Part shown: positions 9,761 through 20,415 of the stretch, one piece after another
Layout of the letters: the number at the start of each line of letters is the position of its first letter
Numbering within the stretch: the stretch's first letter is position 1
Assembly: GCA_000787465.1 (NCBI GenBank)
Contig: JSYX01000560.1
Span: 1-23,534 of the forward strand
Direction: 5' to 3'
Source of the DNA: Thermomucor indicae-seudaticae
Lineage: Eukaryota > Mucoromycota > Mucoromycetes > Mucorales > Lichtheimiaceae
DNA: 23,534 bases
Translations under genes and position numbers: made by a program
Notes under the pieces: generated by a model
The model's input: the letters and a program-made list of their open reading frames with translations, nothing else
Told to the model about the DNA's origin: nothing
Database searches by the model: none

Positions 9761-12700
9761 AAAACTAATCCTTTAATCAAAGAATATATCTACTTGAATT
9801 ATCTGTTGGACTAATGCTTGAATAAAGTCTACTTATGAGCTATTCAAGGATACCTTCAAGTTTACGCCAGCTATCTGACATAGTACAGGTCAGGGTGTTG
9901 CGTTAATCCTTTATTAAAGGTCATTTAAATCCTTATGTGAATCAATTGTAGGTAGGGGAAAAATTCTGGTTCATGGATTCAAGGATGCGATCTTTAGATA
10001 ATCGATGTAACTAATCTTTTAATTCCACCATTATCTAGGAGCGAACCTTTATTTTACTCTGGCATAATTATTATTCAAGTGTTATTGCTTTTCTCACATT
10101 GTATGATGGAGGCAATTGACATTAGAACAAAAATGACCGGTTGCATGTCCCTTGGTTTTGAGTGAATCCATTGGACGAGACATATAAACGAAAAGGCTCT
10201 TGATGGTGCGGTGAAATAGCCTGTTCAAGGACACTCTTCTCTTTCTTGGAATGAAGGTGACACGGGACATTTTGGAAGATTTATTTGACTTTGTTAGGGA
10301 GACCGTTCCCAAGGAAAACTCAAGGTAGAGAGGCAGGGTGGCTGTCATTGAGTGATTCCAGGTCATCTGTAACTTGGTTTCAGAACGCGGACGCCAAGGA
10401 CAGCAAGGTGGTTGGTTTACCCTACGTGTACGACACAGCTTGTCCGGATATAGCTCTTCGTAATGTTCCGGTCCGTTCTGAGTCATCAGATAAATTAGCG
10501 AGAAAGCAGCACTCTATCATGTGATACGAGAAGCACTGGCAAGACTTGTCTACTCACGTTTCTGGAACGTGCGATGTCTCGAGCGCAGCGGATGAACCAA
10601 CAAATGCGAAACGTGGTTATGTTATTCATTGAAGGCCGTATTACAAAGCATCTGTATGTTTGATGCATCGTGCAACAAGCATTTTGGTCACGCACTCTGT
10701 CAAGCTTTGTCTGACTGGTTCATGCTACCTGATTCGTATTGGTGGTAAGCGCAGAAATGCACAGTTAACATGCCTTGGCAGTGTAACTTCAGGTATCCAT
10801 ATATACTTTGCTTGGTGTTAGTATGACTGCATACCCTACTACCAATAGTCGTGTGCACCACCGTTCTGTAACTCTGTAATGTTCTCTAAGGTACGCACAC
10901 AACAAAGTATACATCGACGGCAGATAATCCCAGTATCTGAAGACAAATCTGAAGAATGAGACCTAGGCAACGCGGGCCAGCAGAGCCCGTCGAGCCAATA
11001 AAATTTGCAGAGACAAAAGAATGGTTAATGACGGATTACGTAAATTAGCTTGCTGCCTTGTCACGGAGTCGACTGCCTAACAGTCTTTCCATAAGACTCG
11101 AACGTAATGGTGAGTGACTGAGGCAAGAGAACGGTACGGATAGTCCGATGCAGCAATAGGCGAAACTTTGTTTATCTAGAAAAGCGAATTTTAAGGTTTT
11201 CCATATAGCGCCAATATGTTGCAGGCGGCGCGTCTAAAGATGCATCCATTGTTTTGAGGAATTCACAGAAAGTAACCGTCACGTTTACGCATCCAGAATA
11301 ATAGCCTTGGAATTGCAAATGTCTGTAGTTCTAACAGAGAGCTTTGTTTACAAGTTGTGATTAACTCTTTACTTTATATTACTATTTGCAATGCGCGGCG
11401 CAATCACAGAAATCGATGGCAAAAGCGTCGCCAGACGGAAGCACATTTTAACTTTCTTCTGAGCTCTGAGTAACTGCTGGACAGTGTTTCTGCCAGTATC
11501 GGCCTTGACAACATGAATATCCTATTTCGTATCGTTCATTATTCAATCACATCGGTTTGTCCTTCACTACGTTCTTGTCCTTCTTGAAATTCCTCTACAT
11601 GATTGGTATCATTCTCAAATTTTTCGCTCAATCAGGTTTTAGGTAATGCATTCATTTTCTTGACATATTCCTCTGAATCAGTCTGCTTCTTTCCCAGCAT
11701 TAGTGGCATGCTCGTATTCGCCTGAGTCTGTATTTATATTTGCTCACGTCGCATAGCAAGTTCACTTCCTTCGTGTTTACCAACAGTCCGAATATTCTTT
11801 TCATCTCTTCAATAAGTCGGTCTTCTCCCTTGGTATATCATCGACGTCATCTTAACTCTACTATCCGGTCAGAATAAGACTTCGGTACTTTCTGCTTAAC
11901 AAGCGACCGCGGTGCGTAACACTGAGAGAACGACCTAAATATCATGTGATTAACGTAAAGCGCCTGTCCGACAGCCTGTCCCAGAGTCTCAGACCGAATG
12001 CTCGATGGCACTCATGTAAATCATTGGGGACTGCAGCATTCCTTGATCAAGGTAAGCCTGGCAATTGAAGTTCTTCTGTAAGGTCCTCCGGCGTGTCGCC
12101 TTGATAAACTCTAAGCCAGCCGATTTAGTTTTCGGTATCATTCCCCATTTCGCGTAAGGTTTGTTATAGGAACGACGGATAACAGTAAAATAACGATATG
12201 TAATTGGGCCTCAGTTAATTATGCAGGTCGTGTGGGTGAGATGTCGAAAAGTGTACGATTCAAAAGAGGAAAAGAGGTTTGCGTAGTCTGGCGCCAAATG
12301 TCGATATACGCCAGGCCTATACAAAAAACCCTATAATCAGAAGCAATGTTTTATCAGAACAACGCGTGTGCTTTATTCAAACATATTTCCTTCCTTAAAT
12401 ATGTAGATGGGGTCCCCTTTTCATCGTGTCCCCTTACCTCACGCAAAATGAGTGATTCCATAATAATTCTGTGCATTATAAATTGATTTCTGTCGTATGT
12501 TCCGCTCGGTTTGAAACTGGCCATTCTGCGCAATAAAAAACGTCCATTGCTGGGTCAACGTAGGAAGATGACGGGCCCATTTCATAAACCGCAGCTCCTT
12601 ATTGTTTCATTGGCTACAGTGCGTCTGTCCATGACCGATGCTTATACGGCAACAATGGGTCAGCCTATCCATCCGGTAAGACCCGACGGTTGCCCTCTGT

Positions 12701-12890
12701 CCTGAACAGCAGGGATGGGGAATGTTAATGTGAAATTCCAGAAAAAAATTGGGGGAGATAACATTAAAATTCCGAAACGCCAATATAAGAAGAGCTCCCA
12801 GGCTCACAAACATTTTCTTCACCTTTCTTTCTCTTGTCCTTTTCCCTTCCCCTCTTCCTCCATACATTTACCTTCACACCTTCACCTTTC
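9761..12890. other. Long gene-poor stretch, possible worn coding DNA
   Basis: No gene can be supported over about 3.1 kb. AACTAATCCTTTAAT at about 9763 recurs as AACTAATCTTTTAATT at about 10009, a direct repeat about 246 bp apart. A minus-strand frame at about 11709-11539 reads as a Lys/Glu/Gln-rich peptide (start MPLMLGKKQTDSEEYVKKMN) with one internal TGA, possibly a coiled-coil relic. The 130-codon minus-strand frame at 10094-10486 has unremarkable composition and no recognised motif. Confidence 0.3.
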
Positions 12891-12900
12891 TGGGTGTACT

Positions 12901-12965
12901 TTGCTGGTGTGTTTTGCTGGTCTACCTTGCTGGTCTACTTTGCGGGTCTACCTTGCGAGTTCACC
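12901..12965. repeat. 13-bp minisatellite, five units
   Basis: Five tandem 13-nt units with consensus TTGCTGGTCTACC occupy 12901-12965; each differs from its neighbours by a few substitutions, and a sixth, weaker unit follows. The array sits in pyrimidine-rich DNA just upstream of the hexamer array. Confidence 0.7.
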
Positions 12966-13009
12966 TTTGTTGGTTCATCTTTCCTGACTTAGACCTTACG
13001 CCGCCTACA

Positions 13010-13105
13010 CCTATGCCTATGCCTATGTCTATGCCTATGCCTATGCCTATGCCTACGTCTATGCCTATGCCTATGTCTATGCCTATGTCTATGTCTATGT
13101 CTATG
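13010..13105. repeat. Hexanucleotide array (CCTATG/TCTATG)x16
   Basis: Exactly 16 uninterrupted hexamers, CCTATG with variants TCTATG and CCTACG, span 96 nt. All six frames stay open: Met-Pro/Met-Ser on the plus strand, and His-Arg or Ile-Asp/Ile-Gly on the minus. This produces apparent ORFs with no other support. I treat it as a simple repeat. Confidence 0.85.
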
Positions 13106-13277
13106 CCACCTTTTTTCCTGTCTGGTTCGTCCAGCAGGGGCTGAGGATCCACTGGCTTGTCCACTGGGGAGGTCGGGGATCGAGGAAGCACCACGTCCAC
13201 GTCGTGCTCCCTGGGTCTGGATATTCCAGAGTTGAGAGTGCTTCATCTTTCAAATAGTCTTGTTGCATTTTTGTCAA

Positions 13278-13283
13278 TAAAAA
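13278..13283 (+). terminator. AATAAA possible polyadenylation signal
   Basis: AATAAA is followed by a T-rich stretch. It lies about 135 nt past the stop (13142-13144) of the plus frame that crosses the hexamer array. It would fit a transcript end, but no gene upstream is convincing. Confidence 0.2.
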
Positions 13284-13660
13284 GCTTTTTGTCATGCAAT
13301 ATTTCGTTTAGTGTTTGAATCAAAAACAAAGTTGTTTTCTCTGGTACTCTAAAAATTGATGAGATGTTTATGGAAAGCGTGATCTCGAATATTTACTAAG
13401 GAAATAACACAACTAAGGATATGAGGTTGCAGGCATACATTTCTTAAATCATTAGGAGAGATATGGTCAAACGAGGGAATAAGGGAATTGCATGCGTGAC
13501 TGTTCTGGGGACGGCCAGGTCGAATGATCGACAGGTGTTACGAAACATGCATCAGGTGTTGATGCTGCGTAGTTGCTTTCAATCATATGCGTACAACAGT
13601 TGGCTTCCAAACAATATTTATCAAAGTATCTTTCCGTCCTGGTCTTCTCACCTGCAGTGA

Positions 13661-14126
13661 CTCGGCCAAATGCTGTGTATACGGGTTAGCAGAACTGTAG
13701 TGGCAGCGGATATCCATAAGTACTATTGGAGGGACTGCCAAGGTCCCAGTCTAGAAGCATGTATGTCTCTCATTCTATGGACGCACTCTTTAGCAAATGA
13801 GGTAGCCATCGTCATCGGTTGGTGATGGCATGCACAGATCCAAGGAAGAAACACTTCAGGCTTTGCGTTGGCTTCTCTTGGCAAGGAAAGCAGCATTAGG
13901 ACGCAATTTGCAAAGAGAGCTTGGAAACAGACGGAAAGATCGTAAGTGCGATTGAGATGGGCCGGTGAAGTTACATTTTCGGCAACAGGTTACGCAATAA
14001 TGTATTTACGATCGTGGATGCATTGAGAACTTTAATGCTCTTGTCAACTTGGAAATGACAGGCGTTCTTAAGGAGGGTCACAAAGAAACAGAAGTTGCTT
14101 TAATAGAATGGGGATACGTTTTCTCG
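13661..14126 (+). pseudogene. Possible worn coding relics, unidentified
   Basis: Three open pieces lie close together on the plus strand. The first (13661-13822) is 54 codons and includes ADIHKYYWRDCQGPSLEACM. The second (13830-13955) begins with ATG and is 41 codons, Leu/Arg/Lys-rich, starting MHRSKEETLQALRWLLLARK. The third (14001-14126) is 42 codons and includes NALVNLEMTGVLKEGHKETE. Pieces two and three share a frame; piece one does not. The compositions look protein-like, yet each piece is short and ends in stops. They could be parts of an old transposase or another lost gene. No family is recognised. Confidence 0.2.
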
Positions 14127-14129
14127 TAA

Positions 14130-15300
14130 GGGACCGACATGCAACGGATACTTGAAAAATGATGTTCTCGGAATCGTCGGGTGAAGCATCGTCTGTGTTG
14201 GGGAACATCTGTTCGCAAGCAGAAACGGATGAACACAAGCGTATACGGCGACGGTGCTATGCGCAGGATATGGTTATCCGAAGAGGATGAATACGCTTTG
14301 TGAAGCCTGCTGATTGTCAACGGTATGTTGAATGACGGGAAGAAGGTGTTTCCGTAGAATGGACAATGGTTATCGAGTAAGCTATGGTTCTGGCAATTGA
14401 GCGATTATTTACCATGGGCTAACCCGCGCCGTTCAACGGAACAATTAGGCTCGGATATCTCAAATAGAGAAAGCAAGTATTAAATCACAAAAGTTTTTTC
14501 CATTGATCGATCCAATAATGTACTACAATCCGTTACGAGTGAACTTGCTCTTTGTCTGACGATAACAAGACGAACGACAAAGGTAAACTACTTACAAGTT
14601 GGCCACAACCACCGAGCGCCATTGGCCGCCGAGTGTCCATTGGTGAATCGGATAGCTCCGTTGCAAGGAGAGAATCGCAAACCAAATGATTGACACAGTG
14701 TCTGGATGGCACATCCACGTCAAAAAGATCACTTCATGTTTGTGGTGACCCCACGTTATCTCATGTCCTGGTCGTTTTGTCACAATAAGAGAACCGGCTG
14801 CTTTGCGTCCACGAAAAACCAAGTAACTGTGCAATTCATCAGACAAGAGAACGGTGATACATGCTGTATTTTGCAACGGGTGGCAAGTACGTAAACGTCT
14901 GTGTTGGATTCGAATTCAACTGGAACCCACATAGTCCTCCGTACCAAAGACGTGTAACGAATGCTCTTGGTTATTAAGGGGAATTCGGGCGTACTTTGGT
15001 TTTGACGCAAGAAACCTTGTCAGATCGCAAAGCATCTATGCCACGGGTAAAAGGAAAAAACAACAGGATTTCGCCAATGCTGTTCCGGTCACTTAACGGA
15101 AATTGCAAGAAAGAGACAAGTGCTGCTTCTATGCAGAAACAAGACCCTCTGAAGGGCTATACACTCTCGATCCATGCGTTTGACTCGCCCAAAGATTGAG
15201 CACCCTTTAAGCATATCTCCACTTCTCAAGTCGGCATTATAGTTTATTTGAAAGCCAATATCCTCCACTCTATGATGCTAAATCAAAAAGGTAAATAACC
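14130..15300. other. No supported gene
   Basis: Overlapping minus-strand frames (14592-14876 and 14780-15010) and plus-strand frames of 60-95 codons occur, but none has a clear start context, splice logic or recognised motif. I see no repeat or RNA gene. Confidence 0.35.
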
Positions 15301-15376
15301 GGCAACTTACCTGGTTTTCCCCACATCAAAAACAAATCAGACCCAAAAGCCCAAGTCCAAAGAGTCACTAAACAAA

Positions 15377-16515
15377 ATGAACCAATACGAGAAGAATGAG
15401 AATGTGGATGAAGAGTTAGTTTGTCAGACCTTCTTGCAATCTTCTGCTAAGCATGTTCGAAGAGGAGAATCGTCCCCGCGAGTCGGAATCCATGAGATAT
15501 GCCCATTCTGCACTTGCTGCATTACACCCTCGCGTCGTAAACATAGACCATCATTTACAGCACCACATGGGCAAAGCCGATGCACTAATCCGCGACTATG
15601 CCGATGTCGTCCCTGTCGGAAGTCCACGGCGCTCGAAACCACCGGAAAAACCGGGACAATGGATATCGAGGATACACTGCAATGCCTTCAAGGTGTGTTG
15701 AACCAACCCAATGGTGAAGGATGGTGAATTGAATCCTGATTTGTCCCACAAGGAAATCCCTTTCTTCATACATGGCCGCTTCAGTTATATCCATTTCCAT
15801 ACTTCTGGGCATTTCCTCGGTGCATCCAGGAAGATAATGGCAGCATATGACGCCGACTTGAACCGCGACGCAGAGAAACGGTTGCCATTAGCTGTGCTTC
15901 CACATGATGGGATCATACACAGTTCGAACGTAAACCGGTGGATCGTCGTCACGACTCGAAGGAAGCATCCCAAATGTTTCCTAACTGCTTTGATTCTACA
16001 GACCATCACTCGGCTTGAGTCGCTGGTGATGAAGAGCGCGGAAAAGGCTGGAAAAGCCGGAAAGGCATACATGACCGAGAAATTGACGAAGAAACTACCC
16101 TTGAACTACAACTCTTTTTTCCTCTCGCTGCCTGCAAAAGCCGTGTCCAAGTCTCTGGAAGTCTTGTCGTCCGTTTGTTTCCTCCTCCCTTCTGCTTCGT
16201 CTTCAATAAAATATCAAGGCCGCATGGATAGAACGCAAGGGACTCACACCGCGGGCCATGTAGCGTTGTCACTGTCCTTGAATTGCCTCATTGGCTTCTG
16301 CTGAAGAGCGCAACCGCAGGTATGCTGGTTCTCATCAAAAAGTCTGCTTGCATCGCCTCACCGTTGTCGGGAAAACAGCGGCTTTTGGGCCGTTCCTATA
16401 TGGTGTGTTGCGATCGGCTGTTCTTCCACAGGCATACGGAACATCATTCGTTAAGCGAATACTAGGAGATCCAACACAAACAATGTTAGCTCCAAAACCA
16501 AAGCCTTGCGAGTAA
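15377..16515 (+). CDS. Possible multi-exon gene, unknown product (partial model)
   Basis: A CCAAT box (about 15252) and a purine-poor, A/C-rich leader (about 15310-15376) precede an ATG at 15377. The best open frame starts at a second ATG, 15453, and runs 80 codons to a donor at 15693. A 60-nt phase-0 intron (15693-15752, CTGAT branch site, CACAAG acceptor) restores the same frame, which then stays open to at least about 16100 and formally to a TGA at 16302-16304. Notable segments are GKADALIRDYADVVPVGSPR, HTSGHFLGASRKIMAAYDAD and the Lys/Ala-rich SAEKAGKAGKAYM. A later exon may be the frame ending at 16513-16515 (KRILGDPTQTMLAPKPKPCE). The 15377 ATG is in a different frame, so it is either an upstream ORF or evidence of a 1-nt frameshift near 15450. 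No domain is recognised. Confidence 0.35.
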
Positions 16516-17086
16516 TGCGACGGTACCTTATTATCAATAGTATTGAGAGTAAAAGACGAAGAAAGCTGTGCAGCAATGAAATGCGCTGTGAGATTCAGTA
16601 AGTGCCGTTTGGAAGAAGAAATCACGGTTCTGCACTGAAATCAAGCTCAGCTCGTAAAGCAACTAAACCCACAATGTTCTTGTTCTTCTATTCACACCTC
16701 TTCTTGGGGAGAGTAAAACATTTAAGGGACATAGATAGAGCTTTTTGTGTGTCGTTAATAAACGAATTGTCTTATTCCACAAATAATCAATGTACTTTGC
16801 AGAGGGCCCTTTGAGTCTAAAGTAGTAGGACACATTGCATCCTTCACGAGTACGCTACAAAGACGGAAAGAAGTTTTTCTCGCTGCTTCCCAAGTATGCA
16901 TCATCGAGTCCTTCTAGCAATGGTATGTTATACTGTGTCCATTTTCACAATCCTCACTATCAACGGCAATGATACGCCCTGCGTACGTACTGACCGATTT
17001 GATCCCAATAACTCTGCTGCAGGCACCGAATACGAACAACGACACTTTCACATTGCTATCAAGCTAGCTATCAACGTGTCCTCTAG

Positions 17087-17731
17087 ACTTTTCACGTTAT
17101 CAGTGATTCTACTGTCTTCGCCGATCTGAGCGTTAAAAGCACTGTCCAAGGTACACCGTCCACCAATTGCGGCCAGCACAACATTTTCCAAAACTGCCTT
17201 TCCGCCTCAAACCTCTCTCTTTCTCGGCCAATTCAAAAGAGCAACGGATCACGTATTCCGGAATCTTTATCATGCGTTCCTTCGTTGATGACATTGCCGT
17301 TCGTTGCAAACACATGGCGGAACGCGCTGCTCATGTAGAAACTTCCATCCAACGTCTCACTTCGTTGCGTTCCATCACCAATCCACAGAAATAATACCCT
17401 CTTTCTCATCAATCCACAGAAATGCCGTTTTGTACAAGAAAACAGCAAAGGATGCTTTTATTCAATGCCTACTGTATTGCTAAGCAAGAAATATCCCTTG
17501 ACGAGTGCAAACTTACCGACGTTCCAAACTGATCGACACCAGGAAAACAGAAAAGATACCCCGTGTTTCCTCGGTGTCGCGAACGGTTTCCGCGACCACA
17601 TGCTTTCTGTTGCCGTCTCCAGTGCGCTCCTATATGCCTTCCGTAATGCCCACTTCATGACGGCGCTCCCGATCACGACGCATCAAAAGCACTCTCAGGC
17701 CTTCGTGGTCGTTCCGCCAACGGTACCTTAA
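17087..17731 (+). pseudogene. Long near-open frame, unknown (one TAG)
   Basis: One plus-strand frame has 83 open codons (17087-17335), a TAG at 17336-17338, then 130 open codons to TAA at 17729-17731, with an ATG at 17465. This is one stop in about 213 codons. Segments include LGVANGFRDHMLSVAVSSAL and FVVVPPTVP. The same DNA is partly open on the minus strand too (17458-17676 and a frame near 17560-17730), so the coding strand is not certain, and pyrimidine-rich sequence lowers the chance of stops. A duplicated TCAYCAATCCACAGAAAT occurs at about 17374 and 17407. No family is recognised. Confidence 0.25.
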
Positions 17732-17980
17732 ACATCCAGCCCTGAGAAATAAAACCATCCTGCCTTGCCACTGATGCTTCTAATGTTGCTAATGACTTCC
17801 GCAGAACTCGACAGACCGTATCCAACACATTACTTCCAGGCAAGCGCCATCCATAAGTATGAGGAAGCTGCTCCACTACCATGCGTTAACTACATGCCAT
17901 CGTTTCTTTGCTTTAAAATATTTCATTAGCGTCTCCGAGGTAATTCCATTCGCATGATACACTGATCGCAAGATCCTTAC

Positions 17981-19989
17981 CTTGACGTAGCCAAAAGATT
18001 GTCAACCCACTGGACATCATGCTCGATTATACTCTCAATGCTGTTCATCTGCCCGGACTTGATAATATCCTCTTTGTCGCGCTTGTTCATGCTGGAAAAC
18101 AAGCTTGGCGCGAAGAATACGACGTCTCAACCGCCTGGCCGGGAAATATCCACTGTGATGTTTGACACTAAAGCAATGTCCTGCAAGGTGCGATTGATTT
18201 CTTGAAAGCATGTCCTGAACACCAAAATATTAGCTGTAAGAGGTTGCCACCTAACTAGACCAATTTGTAACTAACCTTCTGACGAGTACTCGACAATAGA
18301 AGTAGCAGGCGTTCAGGAGCATCGTCTGCCCGTAACTATTATCTCCTGGTTGCGGTCGACGTATCGCATTGGTTTCCTTTATTTTTTTCTTTCTTCTTCC
18401 ATACTGAAAGTCCTACCAAACAAAACAGTTGATCCAATTGCCGAGATATTCGTGCAAGTATTTAGAGACGTTGTCTTACCTAATGTCGTTTAGTCTGACA
18501 AGGATGCACTACGTTCAAGAACAGTTTCTTGCGTTACATCCGCTCGAACCAGCGACATAGATCTTCGCCTGGTCAACCCGACAGGAACATCATGCAACTT
18601 GTCTTGTTGAATGATGAGCGCATTCCGCTGTGCAGGTTATATACACACGTGTACAAGGTGCTACCCGAAACAATGAACTTTCGATGACGAGCACCCAACT
18701 CGCGTATAATTCTGAAGTCTCGAAACGGGCTGCCCTCGTTCATGTTTGCGCATAAGCTGAACGTTTTTAAATACTGTCGCCAACCAAGCTTTATGCCATC
18801 GCAGCCCCTCGCTATTTGAACAAATCATTGACCGTAACAACCACGTGGCCGCTGTCGTGTTCCCGGTTTTGCAAGAAAAAAGAAAAATCCAAACTGTATG
18901 CAGAAAGAAAGAAAGGAACGAATTTGGTCGCCCGACACATTGTCGTTGGCTTCTTCAACGACAGTTCTTTGCGGCTCTAAGATGAACACGACATGAATCA
19001 TACACTGTTCAACGGGATTCAGCGCCTTATTAACCAGCATTATACACGGTTTGATCTTAAGTTCATTCCACGACCTGCAGACGAGACTAATTGAGTTTAG
19101 AATACTTATTCAACCACTGATGACCTGAAGGTAGACGTCAGTATCCCTTCAGCTCGAAACAGCTCAATCCGGATGTATTTGGTGGACTTTACCTTCATGT
19201 TCACGTAACAGACACGCGTCGGATAAAGAAAGTACTCCTCGCCATTCACACCTACAATGCGAAGACACGCGATCAAAGACTGCCAGCGCAGCAAAAACAC
19301 ACCCCAGAATAATGCTTGCGCCTGCTTCTGAAAAGGATAGTAGCAAAGTCAATGATACTTATGGAATATTTATAGAGAAAAGAAAAAGACCATCCATAAG
19401 ATAAATGCTCAACATAGCTCTAAGGTCAGCAAGCATGCATGACGTCTTGAAACATATGAATCCCTGTTTACCATGATACTAGTACATGCTATAAGCTGAA
19501 ACTATCATGCTTCTGGTAACGGATACAAAGCAAGAAAATTGGCACAAGCAATCGATATGACGATAACTTCAATGTATCGACCGCTTTTCCTTGTGAGCAA
19601 GACGGTGGTTTCATTGCCCGGATACTGTTATCCTGCTCTTTATACTGGTCTTGAGAACAAAAGAACGGTACAAACCCGCTGCGCACAGCAATACCGCCTC
19701 CATTTCTGCGATCGACCGGGGGGCCTTTCCTTTTAGCAGAAAACCGTTATCGCTATCAAGCGTATCGTTATATCGAATGCCACAGTATCCGGGCCAGCAG
19801 TATCGCTATCCAATATGGAAACGGTGTTATTAATTGCGACCGAGCCTAGCACAGCCTCTATTCTGTAGTGTGTACGCTAGTTTCTGTGCGACGGCGACTG
19901 TGGGCACAGTAACCTGGATCCAACGGATCTGTCAACTGGCGCATATATCGCGCAAATTCGAGAGCATATAAATACATATCATGGTCCAT
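17981..19989 (-). pseudogene. Intron-rich minus-strand gene or pseudogene, unknown family
   Basis: Exons found by joining frames across splice sites, in transcript order. A possible start is at 19989 (MDHDMYLYALEFARYMRQLT), just below TATAAAAG at 20013-20020. Exon 19327-19125 follows a CTTTTCAG acceptor and includes ALFWGVFLLRWQSLIACLRI and NGEEYFLYPTRVCYVNMK. A 50-nt intron (19124-19075, CTAAAC branch site) joins it in phase 2 to the exon from 19074 (NELKIKPCIMLVNKALNPVE). An 83-codon open segment, 18824-18576, includes RIIRELGARHRKFIVSGSTL and ends at TGA. Exon 18412-18276 (GDNSYGQTMLLNACYFYCRV) joins across a 61-nt intron (GTTAGT donor, GCTAATA branch site, TTCAG acceptor) to 18214-17981 (KEDIIKSGQMNSIESIIEHD), which ends at a GTAAGG donor. 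Apparent lesions: TGA at 18129-18127 and 18575-18573, and a TAG at the 18480 junction. It may continue below 17981 (an ATG frame at 17882-17673). I cannot name the family. Confidence 0.4.
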
Positions 19990-20415
19990 CGATTGAACGG
20001 TAGACGATTGTTCTTTTATAGCCGTTATTTTTATAAAGTTTCTGTATCAAACAGCATAATCGAGTCCTAGTATAAATAATAACTTATCTCACCTCATTCG
20101 TCGAAAAGAAAAACACCGTCCACGATTACAGCTGCAGGAAAGTCCCCTCTCTATACCTCATACCTGGCGTTTTCGACTATATATTGTCTGTTACGTAAGA
20201 TCCATACATGAATTCCATAAAGTGAAAAAGGAAGAAACACTGGGCGGGACACTTTTTCAAGCGCCCCCTGTCTTCTGTGTCCAAAAGGTGTCGCCCGGAT
20301 TATACATAGGCGCGCGGTAACCGGGACCGCTGCACCTGCGGTGTTCGTTTGCAGATCTTGCCTGCGACATTCAGATTTGGTTTGACGATCATTTTGTCTA
20401 CCCGTAGTAACTCTA

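Noticed and set aside
10094..10486. 130-codon minus-strand ORF as a gene
   Set aside because: It has an ATG but no recognised motif, no promoter or splice context, and the plus strand is also open over much of it.
12711..12745. CAGGGATGGGGAATGTTAATG as a hAT-type transposon end
   Set aside because: It resembles hAT termini, but I found no matching inverted end or 8-bp target duplication within the next kilobase.
12607..13295. Several ORFs on both strands through the hexamer array, including His-Arg and Met-Pro repeat proteins
   Set aside because: Openness follows from the six-base period of the repeat. The flanking residues show no motif, and the main plus frame has no ATG before the repeat.
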